From Pseudoalteromonas sp. FUC4 (lineage in GTDB: Bacteria > Pseudomonadota > Gammaproteobacteria > Enterobacterales > Alteromonadaceae): a DNA stretch of 64,000 nt. Of this stretch, positions 35,837 through 44,565 are shown one piece after another; position 1 is the first letter of the stretch, and each line of letters starts with the position of its first letter. Where the stretch lies: the NCBI RefSeq assembly GCF_008370255.1, contig NZ_SEUI01000005.1, positions 180,006 to 244,005 on the forward strand, given 5' to 3'. The notes below the pieces were generated by a model that was given only the letters and a program-made list of their open reading frames with translations, was not told where the DNA came from and did no database searches. The translations under genes were made by a program, and so were the position numbers.

Positions 35837-36989
35837 GAGAAAGCGCCTTTGTTATTTTTAGAGGATTGACTTGTTTACCATTAAGTAATACTTCGTAGTG
35901 TAAATGCGTGCCTGTGCTTCGCCCAGTGCTGCCCATTAAACCGATTACATCATGTTTAGTGATTGCTTGACCTTTCTTTACTTTAATTTTATTTAAGTGT
36001 CCAAATCGAGTCACTAAGCCATTTTTATGTTCAAGCTCAATAAAGTTACCATAACCACCATTACGACCAGCACGAAGTACTACAGCGTCTGCTGGAGCAA
36101 ATATTTCGGTTTTATGCCAACCGGCTAAATCAATTCCTTTATGAAAGGCATGATTACTATTCATGGGATCTTTTCTAAGGCCAAAATTACTCGAAATATA
36201 GTATTTAGCTTTAGCTAAAGGCAGGGTGTTTGGTAGCTCAGTTAAAAAGTTTTCTAAATTATTTAATATTAATAACTTATCAACGATGGCTAAAAAGTGG
36301 CTCGGGATTTTTGTTTCGTTAAATGTATCAAGTGGCCCACCTTGTGCAGTTGTCTGGGCGCTTAATATTAGGTGTTGTTCAAGCGCAGACTCAATTCCTG
36401 CGCCTTTGACCATAGCTAAAATAGCTTGGTGGCGTTCACTAATTTGGTTATCTAAATAGGTAAAGTTTTGCTCATAATGATTATTTAAGTTGGCCACTCT
36501 TGTTGCGAATGTAATTGGAGCGATTAACTGTGCTTGTTTACCTTTTTGATTTTCATCGACTAATGGCTCATGAAACTCATTGCCATTTTCATTAATAGGT
36601 ACATCAAGTTCAGTATCAAGCTTAATGACATCTTTGCTAAGTGAAGCAGGAAGGGATTCTATCATGCTTTGCAGTAGCGCCTGCTTTTGCTCAAGTATTG
36701 CAAGTTGCTCTAACTGCGTTGCTTGAAGGGCTTGTTGCTCACTGACTTTTTGTTGCCATAGCGTTTGCTCGGTTATTTGATTTTGTTTTATGTCAGAGAT
36801 TTTATTTGTTTGTGTATAAACACGAAAGCTCGAAATACTCAGCCAAGTAAAAGTGACTAAAATAAGCAACGCTACAAGAAGTTGAAACCAAGAGGCTAAA
36901 ACAACATGCTTAACTTCGCCATTTTGACGAATAAGTAGCTGACGAGCAGGGAAAAATTTATGATAAAAAGACTTTATAAATACTGACAT
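35826..36989 (-). CDS. Membrane-anchored M23 peptidoglycan endopeptidase
   Basis: A 387-residue protein with one TM helix (residues 32-54, WFQLLVALLILVTFTWLSI), a periplasmic coiled coil (about 65-130, rich in Gln/Leu), and a C-terminal M23 LytM domain. The zinc motifs are present: HKGIDLAG (H-x3-D), then HLHYEV and GHLNKIKV. It should cut peptide crosslinks in peptidoglycan. The overlapping bactofilin gene suggests it is guided by a bactofilin filament, as in the Helicobacter CcmA-Csd system; this is inference. Confidence 0.92.
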   Translation of the reverse strand: MSVFIKSFYHKFFPARQLLIRQNGEVKHVVLASWFQLLVALLILVTFTWLSISSFRVYTQTNKISDIKQNQITEQTLWQQKVSEQQALQATQLEQLAILEQKQALLQSMIESLPASLSKDVIKLDTELDVPINENGNEFHEPLVDENQKGKQAQLIAPITFATRVANLNNHYEQNFTYLDNQISERHQAILAMVKGAGIESALEQHLILSAQTTAQGGPLDTFNETKIPSHFLAIVDKLLILNNLENFLTELPNTLPLAKAKYYISSNFGLRKDPMNSNHAFHKGIDLAGWHKTEIFAPADAVVLRAGRNGGYGNFIELEHKNGLVTRFGHLNKIKVKKGQAITKHDVIGLMGSTGRSTGTHLHYEVLLNGKQVNPLKITKALSRVW

Positions 36990-37078
36990 GGCATATAAAT
37001 ACTGGCTATTAACCGAATTAAGATAGCAATTTGAGTTAAAAAAGCTAGAAAAAAATTGTAACTGTTCAAAAATTAATG

Positions 37079-37110
37079 AAAAAGGGTTGCTTTTAGTAAG
37101 CAGCCCTTTT
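37079..37110 (-). terminator. Terminator of the fahA gene
   Basis: On the minus strand AAAGGGCTGCTT pairs with AAGCAACCCTTT (one G-T pair) and is followed by T residues, just after the fahA stop. Confidence 0.85.
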
Positions 37111-37132
37111 AATAAATTTTTTAATATTCGTA

Positions 37133-38446
37133 TTATTTTGCCGGCAGTACAGTGCTCTCTACAGAGCCAAAACCTATACGTGCATAGCCTTCTTTTTCAC
37201 ACCAGCCACGCATAATAACGTTATCGCCATCTTCTAAAAAGCTGCGTTGTTCGCCGTTGCTTAGCGTAATTTTTTCTTTACCGCCACGAGAAAGCTCAAG
37301 TAATGAACCAGCTTCTTCGTGCGTTGGACCAGACTGAGTGCCCGAACCTAGCATGTCACCTGGCATAAAGTTACAGCCATTCACTGTGTGGTGAGTAACC
37401 ATTTGTGCCACGCTCCAGTAAGAGTGCTTAAAGCTAGATGTTGATACGCGCGTTGGGTTATGGCCTTCGCTACGCATTTTTTGCGTTTGAATTTTAACAT
37501 CCATTTGAATATCAAAAGCACCTTGGTCGCGATTCGCTTTTGATTCTAAATAGTCCATAGGCTGTGGATCGTTTTCATCACGTGTCCAACTTGTTCTATA
37601 AGGCGCTAATGCTTCGGTTGTTACAATCCAAGGCGATACAGTTGAGGCAAAGTTTTTAGCTAAAAATGGACCAAGCGGTTGGTATTCCCACGCTTGCAAG
37701 TCACGTGCTGACCAATCGTTAAATACACAAAAGCCAAATACGTGGTTTTCAGCATTTTCGATAGCGATTGCATCGCCCAGTGCATTGCCTTTACCTAAGT
37801 AAATACCCAGCTCTAGTTCGTAATCAAGGCGTTTACAAGGGCCGAATGACGGTACTTCTGCATTAGGCGCTTTAGTTTGACCTTTAGGGCGATGAAATGT
37901 TTGACCCGATACGTCAATAGATGAAGAGCGACCATGATAACCAATAGGTACCCATTTATAGTTAGGTAGTAATGGGTTATCAGGGCGAAATAAACTGCCT
38001 ACGGCGGTAGCATGATAAATAGAAGTGTAAAAGTCGGTGTAATCACCGATACGACAAGGCAAAGAAAACTCTATATCAGACTGTGCAACCAATGTATCGC
38101 TAAGCGCTTGTTGGTGATCAGAGCCTGCTCTTAGTGCTTTTGAAAGGGCTAAACGAAGGGCTGACCAATACTGCTTCCCTAAACCCATAAATGTATTTAA
38201 GGTTGCTTCACTTGCTGCATCTGCGGCTGTTTTAGCGTCACCTGTTAAAACGTTTAATTTACTTAGTTTTGCTAAATCGATTACTTGGTCACCAATTGCA
38301 ACACCACCACGAAAGGCCTCATCAGATCCTTTACGACGAAATTCTGCAAACGGTAAGTTTTGAATCGGGAAGTCGCAATTATCAACATTAGCTGATTCTA
38401 CCCAGCTGGTTAAATTAATATCGTGGGTTTCGTTAATTAGGCTCAT
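37133..38446 (-). CDS. fahA: Fumarylacetoacetase
   Basis: A 437-residue enzyme that hydrolyses fumarylacetoacetate to fumarate and acetoacetate, the last step of tyrosine/homogentisate breakdown. The SH3-like N-terminal domain includes FRRKGSDEAFRGGVAIGD. The catalytic domain contains YTDFYTSIYHATAVG, YHGRSSSIDVSG, ELELGIYLG (metal-binding glutamates), and the catalytic HEEAGSLLELSRGG. Motifs match eukaryote-type FAH. It lies downstream of HPPD on the same strand, but the HPPD terminator separates them, so each may have its own promoter. Homogentisate dioxygenase and maleylacetoacetate isomerase are not in the window. Confidence 0.95.
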   Translation of the reverse strand: MSLINETHDINLTSWVESANVDNCDFPIQNLPFAEFRRKGSDEAFRGGVAIGDQVIDLAKLSKLNVLTGDAKTAADAASEATLNTFMGLGKQYWSALRLALSKALRAGSDHQQALSDTLVAQSDIEFSLPCRIGDYTDFYTSIYHATAVGSLFRPDNPLLPNYKWVPIGYHGRSSSIDVSGQTFHRPKGQTKAPNAEVPSFGPCKRLDYELELGIYLGKGNALGDAIAIENAENHVFGFCVFNDWSARDLQAWEYQPLGPFLAKNFASTVSPWIVTTEALAPYRTSWTRDENDPQPMDYLESKANRDQGAFDIQMDVKIQTQKMRSEGHNPTRVSTSSFKHSYWSVAQMVTHHTVNGCNFMPGDMLGSGTQSGPTHEEAGSLLELSRGGKEKITLSNGEQRSFLEDGDNVIMRGWCEKEGYARIGFGSVESTVLPAK

Positions 38447-38540
38447 TACATTTCCTTTGGATTTTACTGTATGGCGACAGGTATAGTTTATTTAATCATA
38501 CTTGTACTTGGCGCCATACTTTTTAAATATTAAAACGACA

Positions 38541-38566
38541 AAAAGCAGCGAAGTTCGCTGCTTTTA
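38541..38566 (-). terminator. Terminator of the hppD gene
   Basis: AAAAGCAGCGAA and TTCGCTGCTTTT form a perfect stem with a minimal loop, followed by T-rich sequence on the minus strand. It lies between hppD and fahA and may attenuate read-through to fahA. Confidence 0.9.
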
Positions 38567-38581
38567 ATTTACTCAAATATC

Positions 38582-39628
38582 TTATAAAACGCCGCGACGC
38601 TCTTGGTCACGTTCGATTGATTCAAATAGTGCTTGGAAGTTACCTTCACCAAAGCCACCATCATCAACGCGTTGGATCATTTCTATAAAGATTGGACCAA
38701 ATAAGTTTTTAGAGAAAATTTGTAATAAATAACAATTTTCACTTTGGCTATCTACGAGTATTTGATGCTGGCGAATTTTTTCTTTATCTTCAGCAACCCA
38801 AGGTACGCGGTCAAAAATAGTATCGTAGTACTCTGGAATAATATCTAAAGTGGCAATTGTTGATTTATCCAGCTTATCAAGAGAGCTTACTAAGTCATCT
38901 GTTAAAAACGCTAAATGTTGAACGCCTGGGCCGTTATACTCACCAAGGTATTCGTCAATTTGGTTGTTATCGTTACCTTTACCTTCGTTTATTGGAATAG
39001 AGAAGGTGCCACAAGGTGATTTAAGTGCATACGAAATAAGCGCTGTTTTTTGACCTTTAATGTCAAAGTAGCGTACTTCAGTAAAACCAAATACGTCTTT
39101 ATAAAAGTTAGCCCATTTTTCCATGGTGCCTTTATAAACGTTATTGGTTAAATGATCGATTCGGATAAAGCCTTTATCTTCTACAACATTTTGCGTTTCT
39201 AAGTCTTCAAAATCACTCTCGTAAATAGTGCCTTTGTCGCCAAATTGCTCAATAAAGTAAATTAGGCTGTCGCCAATACCATAGATTGCAGGGTAAGGCA
39301 TATTTTTATGCGTTGAGTCTGTCGCTGGTTTTGCACCACGTTCTACAGCTGTTTCAAATGCTTTTTGCGCATTCTCAACACGCCAACCCATTGAACAAAT
39401 AGCAGGACCATGGCTTTTAGCAAATTCTGCAGAAAAACCTTCACGCTCGTTATTCAGTAAAAAGTGAATATCGTTTTGGTTGTAATAAACAATGTCTTTA
39501 CCTTTGAATTTTTTAAGCTTAGAGAAGCCAAAATCAGTAAATACTTTATCCATATAATCAGCATCAGGTGTTGCGTACTCAGTAAATTCAATACCGACTA
39601 AACCTAAATAGTTATTTACTTCACTCAT
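38582..39628 (-). CDS. hppD: 4-Hydroxyphenylpyruvate dioxygenase
   Basis: A 348-residue non-heme iron dioxygenase making homogentisate from 4-hydroxyphenylpyruvate. It has two VOC domains. Iron ligands are visible as His in RIDHLTNNVY, His in GPGVQHLAFLTDD and Glu in FIEMIQR near the C-terminus. The ribosome site is GGGAG, 8 bp before ATG. Its promoter should lie in the 318-bp upstream gap; I found no full TyrR box there. The substrate step belongs to the same pathway as fahA. Confidence 0.95.
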   Translation of the reverse strand: MSEVNNYLGLVGIEFTEYATPDADYMDKVFTDFGFSKLKKFKGKDIVYYNQNDIHFLLNNEREGFSAEFAKSHGPAICSMGWRVENAQKAFETAVERGAKPATDSTHKNMPYPAIYGIGDSLIYFIEQFGDKGTIYESDFEDLETQNVVEDKGFIRIDHLTNNVYKGTMEKWANFYKDVFGFTEVRYFDIKGQKTALISYALKSPCGTFSIPINEGKGNDNNQIDEYLGEYNGPGVQHLAFLTDDLVSSLDKLDKSTIATLDIIPEYYDTIFDRVPWVAEDKEKIRQHQILVDSQSENCYLLQIFSKNLFGPIFIEMIQRVDDGGFGEGNFQALFESIERDQERRGVL

Positions 39629-39863
39629 TATTATTACTCCCGCAATTAAGCACTGCGATTATGTGTTGTTGTCATATTGCACTAGATAATCAACCAGATT
39701 TTTAATTTGGGGAAGAGGGGGGCACTATTTAGTATGTAGTGCATGTGTAAATTTTATAGGACGGTTATTATAAAGTTACGTGTTTGTAATACAGTTAAGT
39801 GAAATGAAGTTATATGGTATAAATTCAAGTGGGAGTGCTTGTTTTTAAGTTGTTGTATTTAAA

Positions 39864-39905
39864 TACTAAAAAGGAGGTTTAACCTGCGTTAAACCTCCTT
39901 TTAGA
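39864..39905. terminator. Strong bidirectional terminator before hppD region
   Basis: AAGGAGGTTTAAC and GTTAAACCTCCTT form a perfect 13-bp stem with a 4-base loop, with A and T runs on both sides. It terminates the metallophosphatase gene. The rest of the 39629-39946 gap is hppD upstream sequence with no gene visible. Confidence 0.93.
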
Positions 39906-39946
39906 ATTAATAAGCAAAAGCCTTTTTGTATGTAATTATTTACACT

Positions 39947-42679
39947 TTAAGAGCCGTTACCGAAGAACTTGTTTCGCTGCTCTATCCATAAATTAGTTTT
40001 TATTGCTGGAGCTGCTTTGTAGTGACGTTCAATCGTTTGATTTAACACACGCATCGGTTGTTCAAATGTCAATTTTTTTTGCGCAGCGCCCATGCTTTTA
40101 ATTTCGCCACGGGTCATAGCGCGGCCCGCATAGAGTAAGGCATTTAAATAACCAGGGACTGTTTCGTAGCCATTATCAGTAAATAAGAGCACTGCTTTGT
40201 TTAGAGCCCAACGTTGGTCTATTTCTCCAAACTCTTTTACACCCGCTAACTCACCATCAATATATACTTCAAACACGCCATTTTTTGGTGCCGTGTAAAA
40301 CACAAACGCTACACGATGCCATACCTCTGGTTTAGTATCACCAAAATATCCACTTTTAAACGTTGCTTCACCATAACCGCCACTGGGATCAATAAATATA
40401 TCTGCATCATCTTCTAAATAATCTACTGTTTCAGTTTGGATTATTGCACGATAAGAATCACTATCTTCTGATGGCCAATATAAATCCATTATTAGAGTAT
40501 AGTCAGATACCATACCGTCACTTGCAAAGTCACCATTTGCTTGTGTGTTTAATTCAATTTTAAAACCCTCTGTAGGTGAGTGATCAGTAAAAGCCATTAC
40601 ACCAGAAGGACCATCAGTTAAATCCGCAATATTAAGATCTGTGGTTGTCTCATAACGGGTGTCTTCTGGGCCCCAACCATCATTTTCTGGGTCAAAGTAG
40701 CTTAAAACCGATGGACCAAAGTCTGGGGCCAGTGGGTTTGTTGGATCGTCAAAGTTCCAAATTGTTATATTAGCCACATCTTTGCAAGCATTAAGTTGTG
40801 TATCTGTATCAAGGTGAAGACATTGCGTTGTTCTAAAGCGTGCGTATTGATCAAGTAGCCACCATGCTTCGGCAATTGGTTTTACATCTTTAAAAATAAC
40901 ACTACTAAAGAATAAATCTGGATTAAGTGCTGCGCCCTTAAATAAAGCGACATTATAATTTGTTGTTACTTGAATATCTTCCGGTTTGAGTACAAACCAA
41001 TCGGGCTGACTGGCAATCATTGTATTTAAATCAGTACCAGTAACAGTTACTTGATACAGTGAGTTAAAGCCTGGAGTATTTGACGGCTGTCTTTCAACAT
41101 AAAATGCTTTGTGAAAATCTTCTTGTGTAACTGTACCTGGCGTCCACCTTTTTTGTACAAGCTCAGGATTGAGCAGTGCTGCATTAATTGAGCTTGAATG
41201 TTTAGTTGCAAGTGCAGTAATACCCGCAACTTCAAAGTCACTTGGGTAGTTTTCTGAAATGGCAATTTCGGTATCAGCATCGGGTGCGTAACGTCCCATT
41301 ATTTCATCGATAGCCAATTTGGTTTCTTCGTCAGGTTCTATAGATGTTCGTGTATCTACATGTTGATAATCGTAACGACTTAGTGTTTTATCAGCTGTAT
41401 CAAATACTAAATTTAAGTCGGTGACTCCGCGTGCATAAAAGTCGGGCTGAATAACTAAAGCATTATTCTCAAGCTCTATAAAATTCTCACCACCATGAGT
41501 ATGCCCGCCAAGTACTAAATCTATACCGGGTACATTGGTTGCTATCTCAACATCAGTTCCTATGCCCAAGTGGCTTAGCATGATCATGTAATCAACGTCA
41601 TCGCTGTATTGGCTTACAATACTTTGCGCGATTTGTTGCCATTTCCAACTCATTTTAAATTGTTTTATAAAGTCAGGAATAGGGTCATCTTCAATTGGTT
41701 CGTCAAGCTCATCCCATGGTACTGACGTCATCCCAAACACACCTAATGTTATGCAACCAACCTGTACCTTAGCAAAGTCGACACCACCAAAATTCTGACT
41801 GTTTTCTCCCTCAAAGCGGGTATTACTGGCAAGTACAATGGCATTATCGTCTTGTGAAAATTCAAGTAGTTTTTCAGGGCCCCACGCATAGTCATGGTTC
41901 CCTAAAACACGTAAATCAAAAGCCATTAGTTTTACGGTTTCATCAGAGGCTAACCCTTGCGATATTTGCTCTGCTACAGTGCCTTTTTCGTAATCATCGC
42001 CACCATCGGTGAATAATGTATGCGGTGATTCGCTTAGCGCTTTTTTATAATAAGCTTTAATGCGACTAAAATATTGTTCTTGATATCCAAAGCGAGAATG
42101 CATGTCGGCAACATGAACAAACCTTACAGATTGCTCTGTTGCATTAGCATCACATGTAGGGCCAACATCAGAAAACGCGACAGTACGTTGCATTTCTATT
42201 GCATAGCTACCTAGTTGGTTTACTTGTGCACTAACAAAGCCTTGCGATACCGTTGAATCAGTAATGCTTGACCAAGAGTCTCCGCTAAAACGAGCAATAG
42301 TTAATTGGCCGCCTAATACATAGTCGTCAGGTATTTTTATAGTGACAGTCATTGGGCTAGAAAGTTGAAGTGTATCTGGTGTAAGCGTATGTATATCTGA
42401 AATGATATTTTTTGCTTGATTATTCTCATCAAGAACTAATTTTTCGTAGGTTATTTCAGTATCGCTAGCCACTATTTGCCCAGGAGCATTGATAGTAAAG
42501 TTACCTTCATCTAATGAGGTTTGTAAGCCATTAGCGTTGGTAATAATTAAACCACTAGGCTCAGGCTCTACAGGATCATTTGGATTTACTGTTACTTCAT
42601 CACCGCCACCACAAGCAGATAAAAAAATAAGGAGAAATAATGCTATTAGAGTGGTACGTGATAACGTCAATGCATGCAT
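39947..42679 (-). CDS. Metallophosphatase/5'-nucleotidase lipoprotein with LamG-like tail
   Basis: A 910-residue surface-directed lipoprotein (lipobox LSAC, then GGGDE). After a beta-rich N-terminal domain of about 150 residues comes the calcineurin-like phosphoesterase: FVHVADMHSRFG, TDGGDDYEKG, VLGNHDYAWG, MLSHLGIGTD and LGGHTHGG, all metal-binding motifs of 5'-nucleotidases. A 5'-nucleotidase C-terminal domain follows, then (from about residue 680) a LamG/concanavalin-like domain (GEATFKSGYFGD, FEVYIDGELAGV). Nucleotides or other phosphoesters are likely substrates; the lectin-like tail may bind glycans. It is nearly twice the usual UshA length because of the extra domains. It has its own terminator. 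Confidence 0.88.
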   Translation of the reverse strand: MHALTLSRTTLIALFLLIFLSACGGGDEVTVNPNDPVEPEPSGLIITNANGLQTSLDEGNFTINAPGQIVASDTEITYEKLVLDENNQAKNIISDIHTLTPDTLQLSSPMTVTIKIPDDYVLGGQLTIARFSGDSWSSITDSTVSQGFVSAQVNQLGSYAIEMQRTVAFSDVGPTCDANATEQSVRFVHVADMHSRFGYQEQYFSRIKAYYKKALSESPHTLFTDGGDDYEKGTVAEQISQGLASDETVKLMAFDLRVLGNHDYAWGPEKLLEFSQDDNAIVLASNTRFEGENSQNFGGVDFAKVQVGCITLGVFGMTSVPWDELDEPIEDDPIPDFIKQFKMSWKWQQIAQSIVSQYSDDVDYMIMLSHLGIGTDVEIATNVPGIDLVLGGHTHGGENFIELENNALVIQPDFYARGVTDLNLVFDTADKTLSRYDYQHVDTRTSIEPDEETKLAIDEIMGRYAPDADTEIAISENYPSDFEVAGITALATKHSSSINAALLNPELVQKRWTPGTVTQEDFHKAFYVERQPSNTPGFNSLYQVTVTGTDLNTMIASQPDWFVLKPEDIQVTTNYNVALFKGAALNPDLFFSSVIFKDVKPIAEAWWLLDQYARFRTTQCLHLDTDTQLNACKDVANITIWNFDDPTNPLAPDFGPSVLSYFDPENDGWGPEDTRYETTTDLNIADLTDGPSGVMAFTDHSPTEGFKIELNTQANGDFASDGMVSDYTLIMDLYWPSEDSDSYRAIIQTETVDYLEDDADIFIDPSGGYGEATFKSGYFGDTKPEVWHRVAFVFYTAPKNGVFEVYIDGELAGVKEFGEIDQRWALNKAVLLFTDNGYETVPGYLNALLYAGRAMTRGEIKSMGAAQKKLTFEQPMRVLNQTIERHYKAAPAIKTNLWIEQRNKFFGNGS

Positions 42680-42754
42680 ATACTGCTGTCCCTGAGTCTA
42701 TTCAATAATCAATCAGGACATAATATCAGTTAACGAGAGTGGGGCAAAGTTGAA

Positions 42755-42788
42755 TAAAAAAATTCCCCCATAGGCTCTATGGAGGAAT
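42755..42788 (-). terminator. Terminator of the POT transporter gene
   Basis: On the minus strand ATTCCTCCATAG pairs with CTATGGGGGAAT (one mismatch), followed by a run of T residues. Confidence 0.88.
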
Positions 42789-42825
42789 GTATCGGTTATG
42801 TTGTTATATTTAAAATAAACAACAA

Positions 42826-44319
42826 TTAAGAGGCTTTCTCTTCTAACCCTTGTTTTTCCCATACTTTAGCTTTAAAGGTCATTAGTACTAAAACAACACC
42901 AACACCAATGCTAAATAATGCAATTTGTAAGTATAAGTTAGGGATTTCTTCAACATTATTCGGATCGAAATTACCAGCAAGTAAACCTGCGATGATGTTA
43001 CCGATTGAGTATGTTAATACAAACACACCCATCATTTGACCTGTATAACGTTTAGGCGATAACTTACTTACCGCACTTAATGCTACAGGGCTTAAACAAA
43101 GCTCACCCACAGTATGTAAAAAGTAGGTAGTAACAAGCCAGTAAGGCGCTACTTTTAAGCCTTCAGCTGCGTAATGAGCCGCCATAAACATAACTAAAAA
43201 GCCTGATGCCATGATAATTAAACCAATTGCACACTTAACGCTATAGCTAGGTGATACTAAGCTTTTAGATAAGTTAATCCAAAGCGCTGCAAAAAATGGC
43301 GATAAAGCAATAATAAACAGTGAGTTTAATGATTGAAACCACGTTGTAGGGATTTCAAAAGTGCCAATAAGACGGTCAGTATAGTCGCGAGCAAATAAGT
43401 TTAATGATGAACCAGCTTGTTCAAAGCCAGACCAAAAACATGCTGATGCAATACAGACTAAAAATAGTGCCCACATTCTTTGTTTTTCGGCATCGGTTAA
43501 ATTACCTGTAAAGTAAATAACACCAAAATAAACAAAAAAGATAATAGTAAATACAATAGCTACGTACCCTGCAACCACTGTTGGATTGATTACAATTGCG
43601 CCGGTCATTGCTGCCGTAGTAACTGCAGCAGCTGCAATTATAAATACAGCAATACCACCCCAAGCGCGTGAAGTGCCTTTAGGGCCTAATGGATTAGCAG
43701 GTAGTGCGCCGTGCTCTGGTAAGTTATTAAGTGTGAGTTTGTACTGCACTAAACCAATAGCCATACCTACAGCTGCTGCACCAAATGCCCAGTGCCAGCC
43801 TACGTTCTCCATAAAGTAACCACAAACGTAGTAACCTATTAAAGAACCCATGTTAATACCCATGTAGTAAATAGCGTAACCGCCATCACGACGCTCATCA
43901 GCATCACTGTATAATTGGCCAACCATTGCGCTGATATTTGGTTTTAGTAAACCAGTACCTGTTGCTACAAATATTAAGCCAATGAAAAAAGAATAATCAT
44001 GTGGAATAGCCAAAATAATATGGCCAATCATAATAATTATGCCGCCATACCACACTGCTTTTTGACCGCCAAACAATCTATCTGCTAGCCAGCCACCTGG
44101 TAAACCTAAAAAGTATACCGCACCAGTGTATAAACCATATATTGCAGCAGCTGAGGCAACAGTAAAGGCAAGGCCTTCTTCTTGTAAGCTTGCTGTCATG
44201 AATAATACGAGCATAGCTCGCATACCGTAATAACTCATTCGTTCCCACATTTCAGTGAAGAACAATGTTGAAAGTCCTTTAGGGTGGCCAAACCAGCCAC
44301 TATCTGGAGCTGAACTCAT
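42826..44319 (-). CDS. POT-family proton-coupled oligopeptide transporter
   Basis: A 497-residue transporter with about 14 helices. It has the POT signature FTEMWERMSYYGMRAMLVLF (the ExxER proton-coupling motif), GGWLADRLFGGQKAVWYGG and the FYxxIN-like YYMGINMGSLIG. It imports di- and tripeptides with protons. The closest named relatives are DtpA-like proteins, but specificity is not clear. Ribosome site AGGAAG precedes ATG. It is monocistronic. The 246-bp gap to bcsC contains no gene. Confidence 0.92.
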   Translation of the reverse strand: MSSAPDSGWFGHPKGLSTLFFTEMWERMSYYGMRAMLVLFMTASLQEEGLAFTVASAAAIYGLYTGAVYFLGLPGGWLADRLFGGQKAVWYGGIIIMIGHIILAIPHDYSFFIGLIFVATGTGLLKPNISAMVGQLYSDADERRDGGYAIYYMGINMGSLIGYYVCGYFMENVGWHWAFGAAAVGMAIGLVQYKLTLNNLPEHGALPANPLGPKGTSRAWGGIAVFIIAAAAVTTAAMTGAIVINPTVVAGYVAIVFTIIFFVYFGVIYFTGNLTDAEKQRMWALFLVCIASACFWSGFEQAGSSLNLFARDYTDRLIGTFEIPTTWFQSLNSLFIIALSPFFAALWINLSKSLVSPSYSVKCAIGLIIMASGFLVMFMAAHYAAEGLKVAPYWLVTTYFLHTVGELCLSPVALSAVSKLSPKRYTGQMMGVFVLTYSIGNIIAGLLAGNFDPNNVEEIPNLYLQIALFSIGVGVVLVLMTFKAKVWEKQGLEEKAS

Positions 44320-44565
44320 ATTTACTTCCTAACTTTAAGTATTGTTATGATGGCCTTATAATTTTTTGCTTTAGCTATTTTAGAATTTGTAACCACTAAA
44401 ATGCTCGACCATCAGTATAGTATTTGTAGCTAAGATAATGATTTGCTATATGGCAGTAACACCACAAGGTAAGAGACACACCCTTATCCTAGTTACAATT
44501 GCGCTCAAGTATACATATACCTTAGTGCTAGGGGAAGTATTCGCGGTGTATCACCTTATGCCAAG

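Noticed and set aside
39629-39863. Possible TyrR box upstream of hppD
   Set aside because: Only a TGTAAA half-site (about 39745-39751) is seen; the TTTACA partner at the required spacing is missing.
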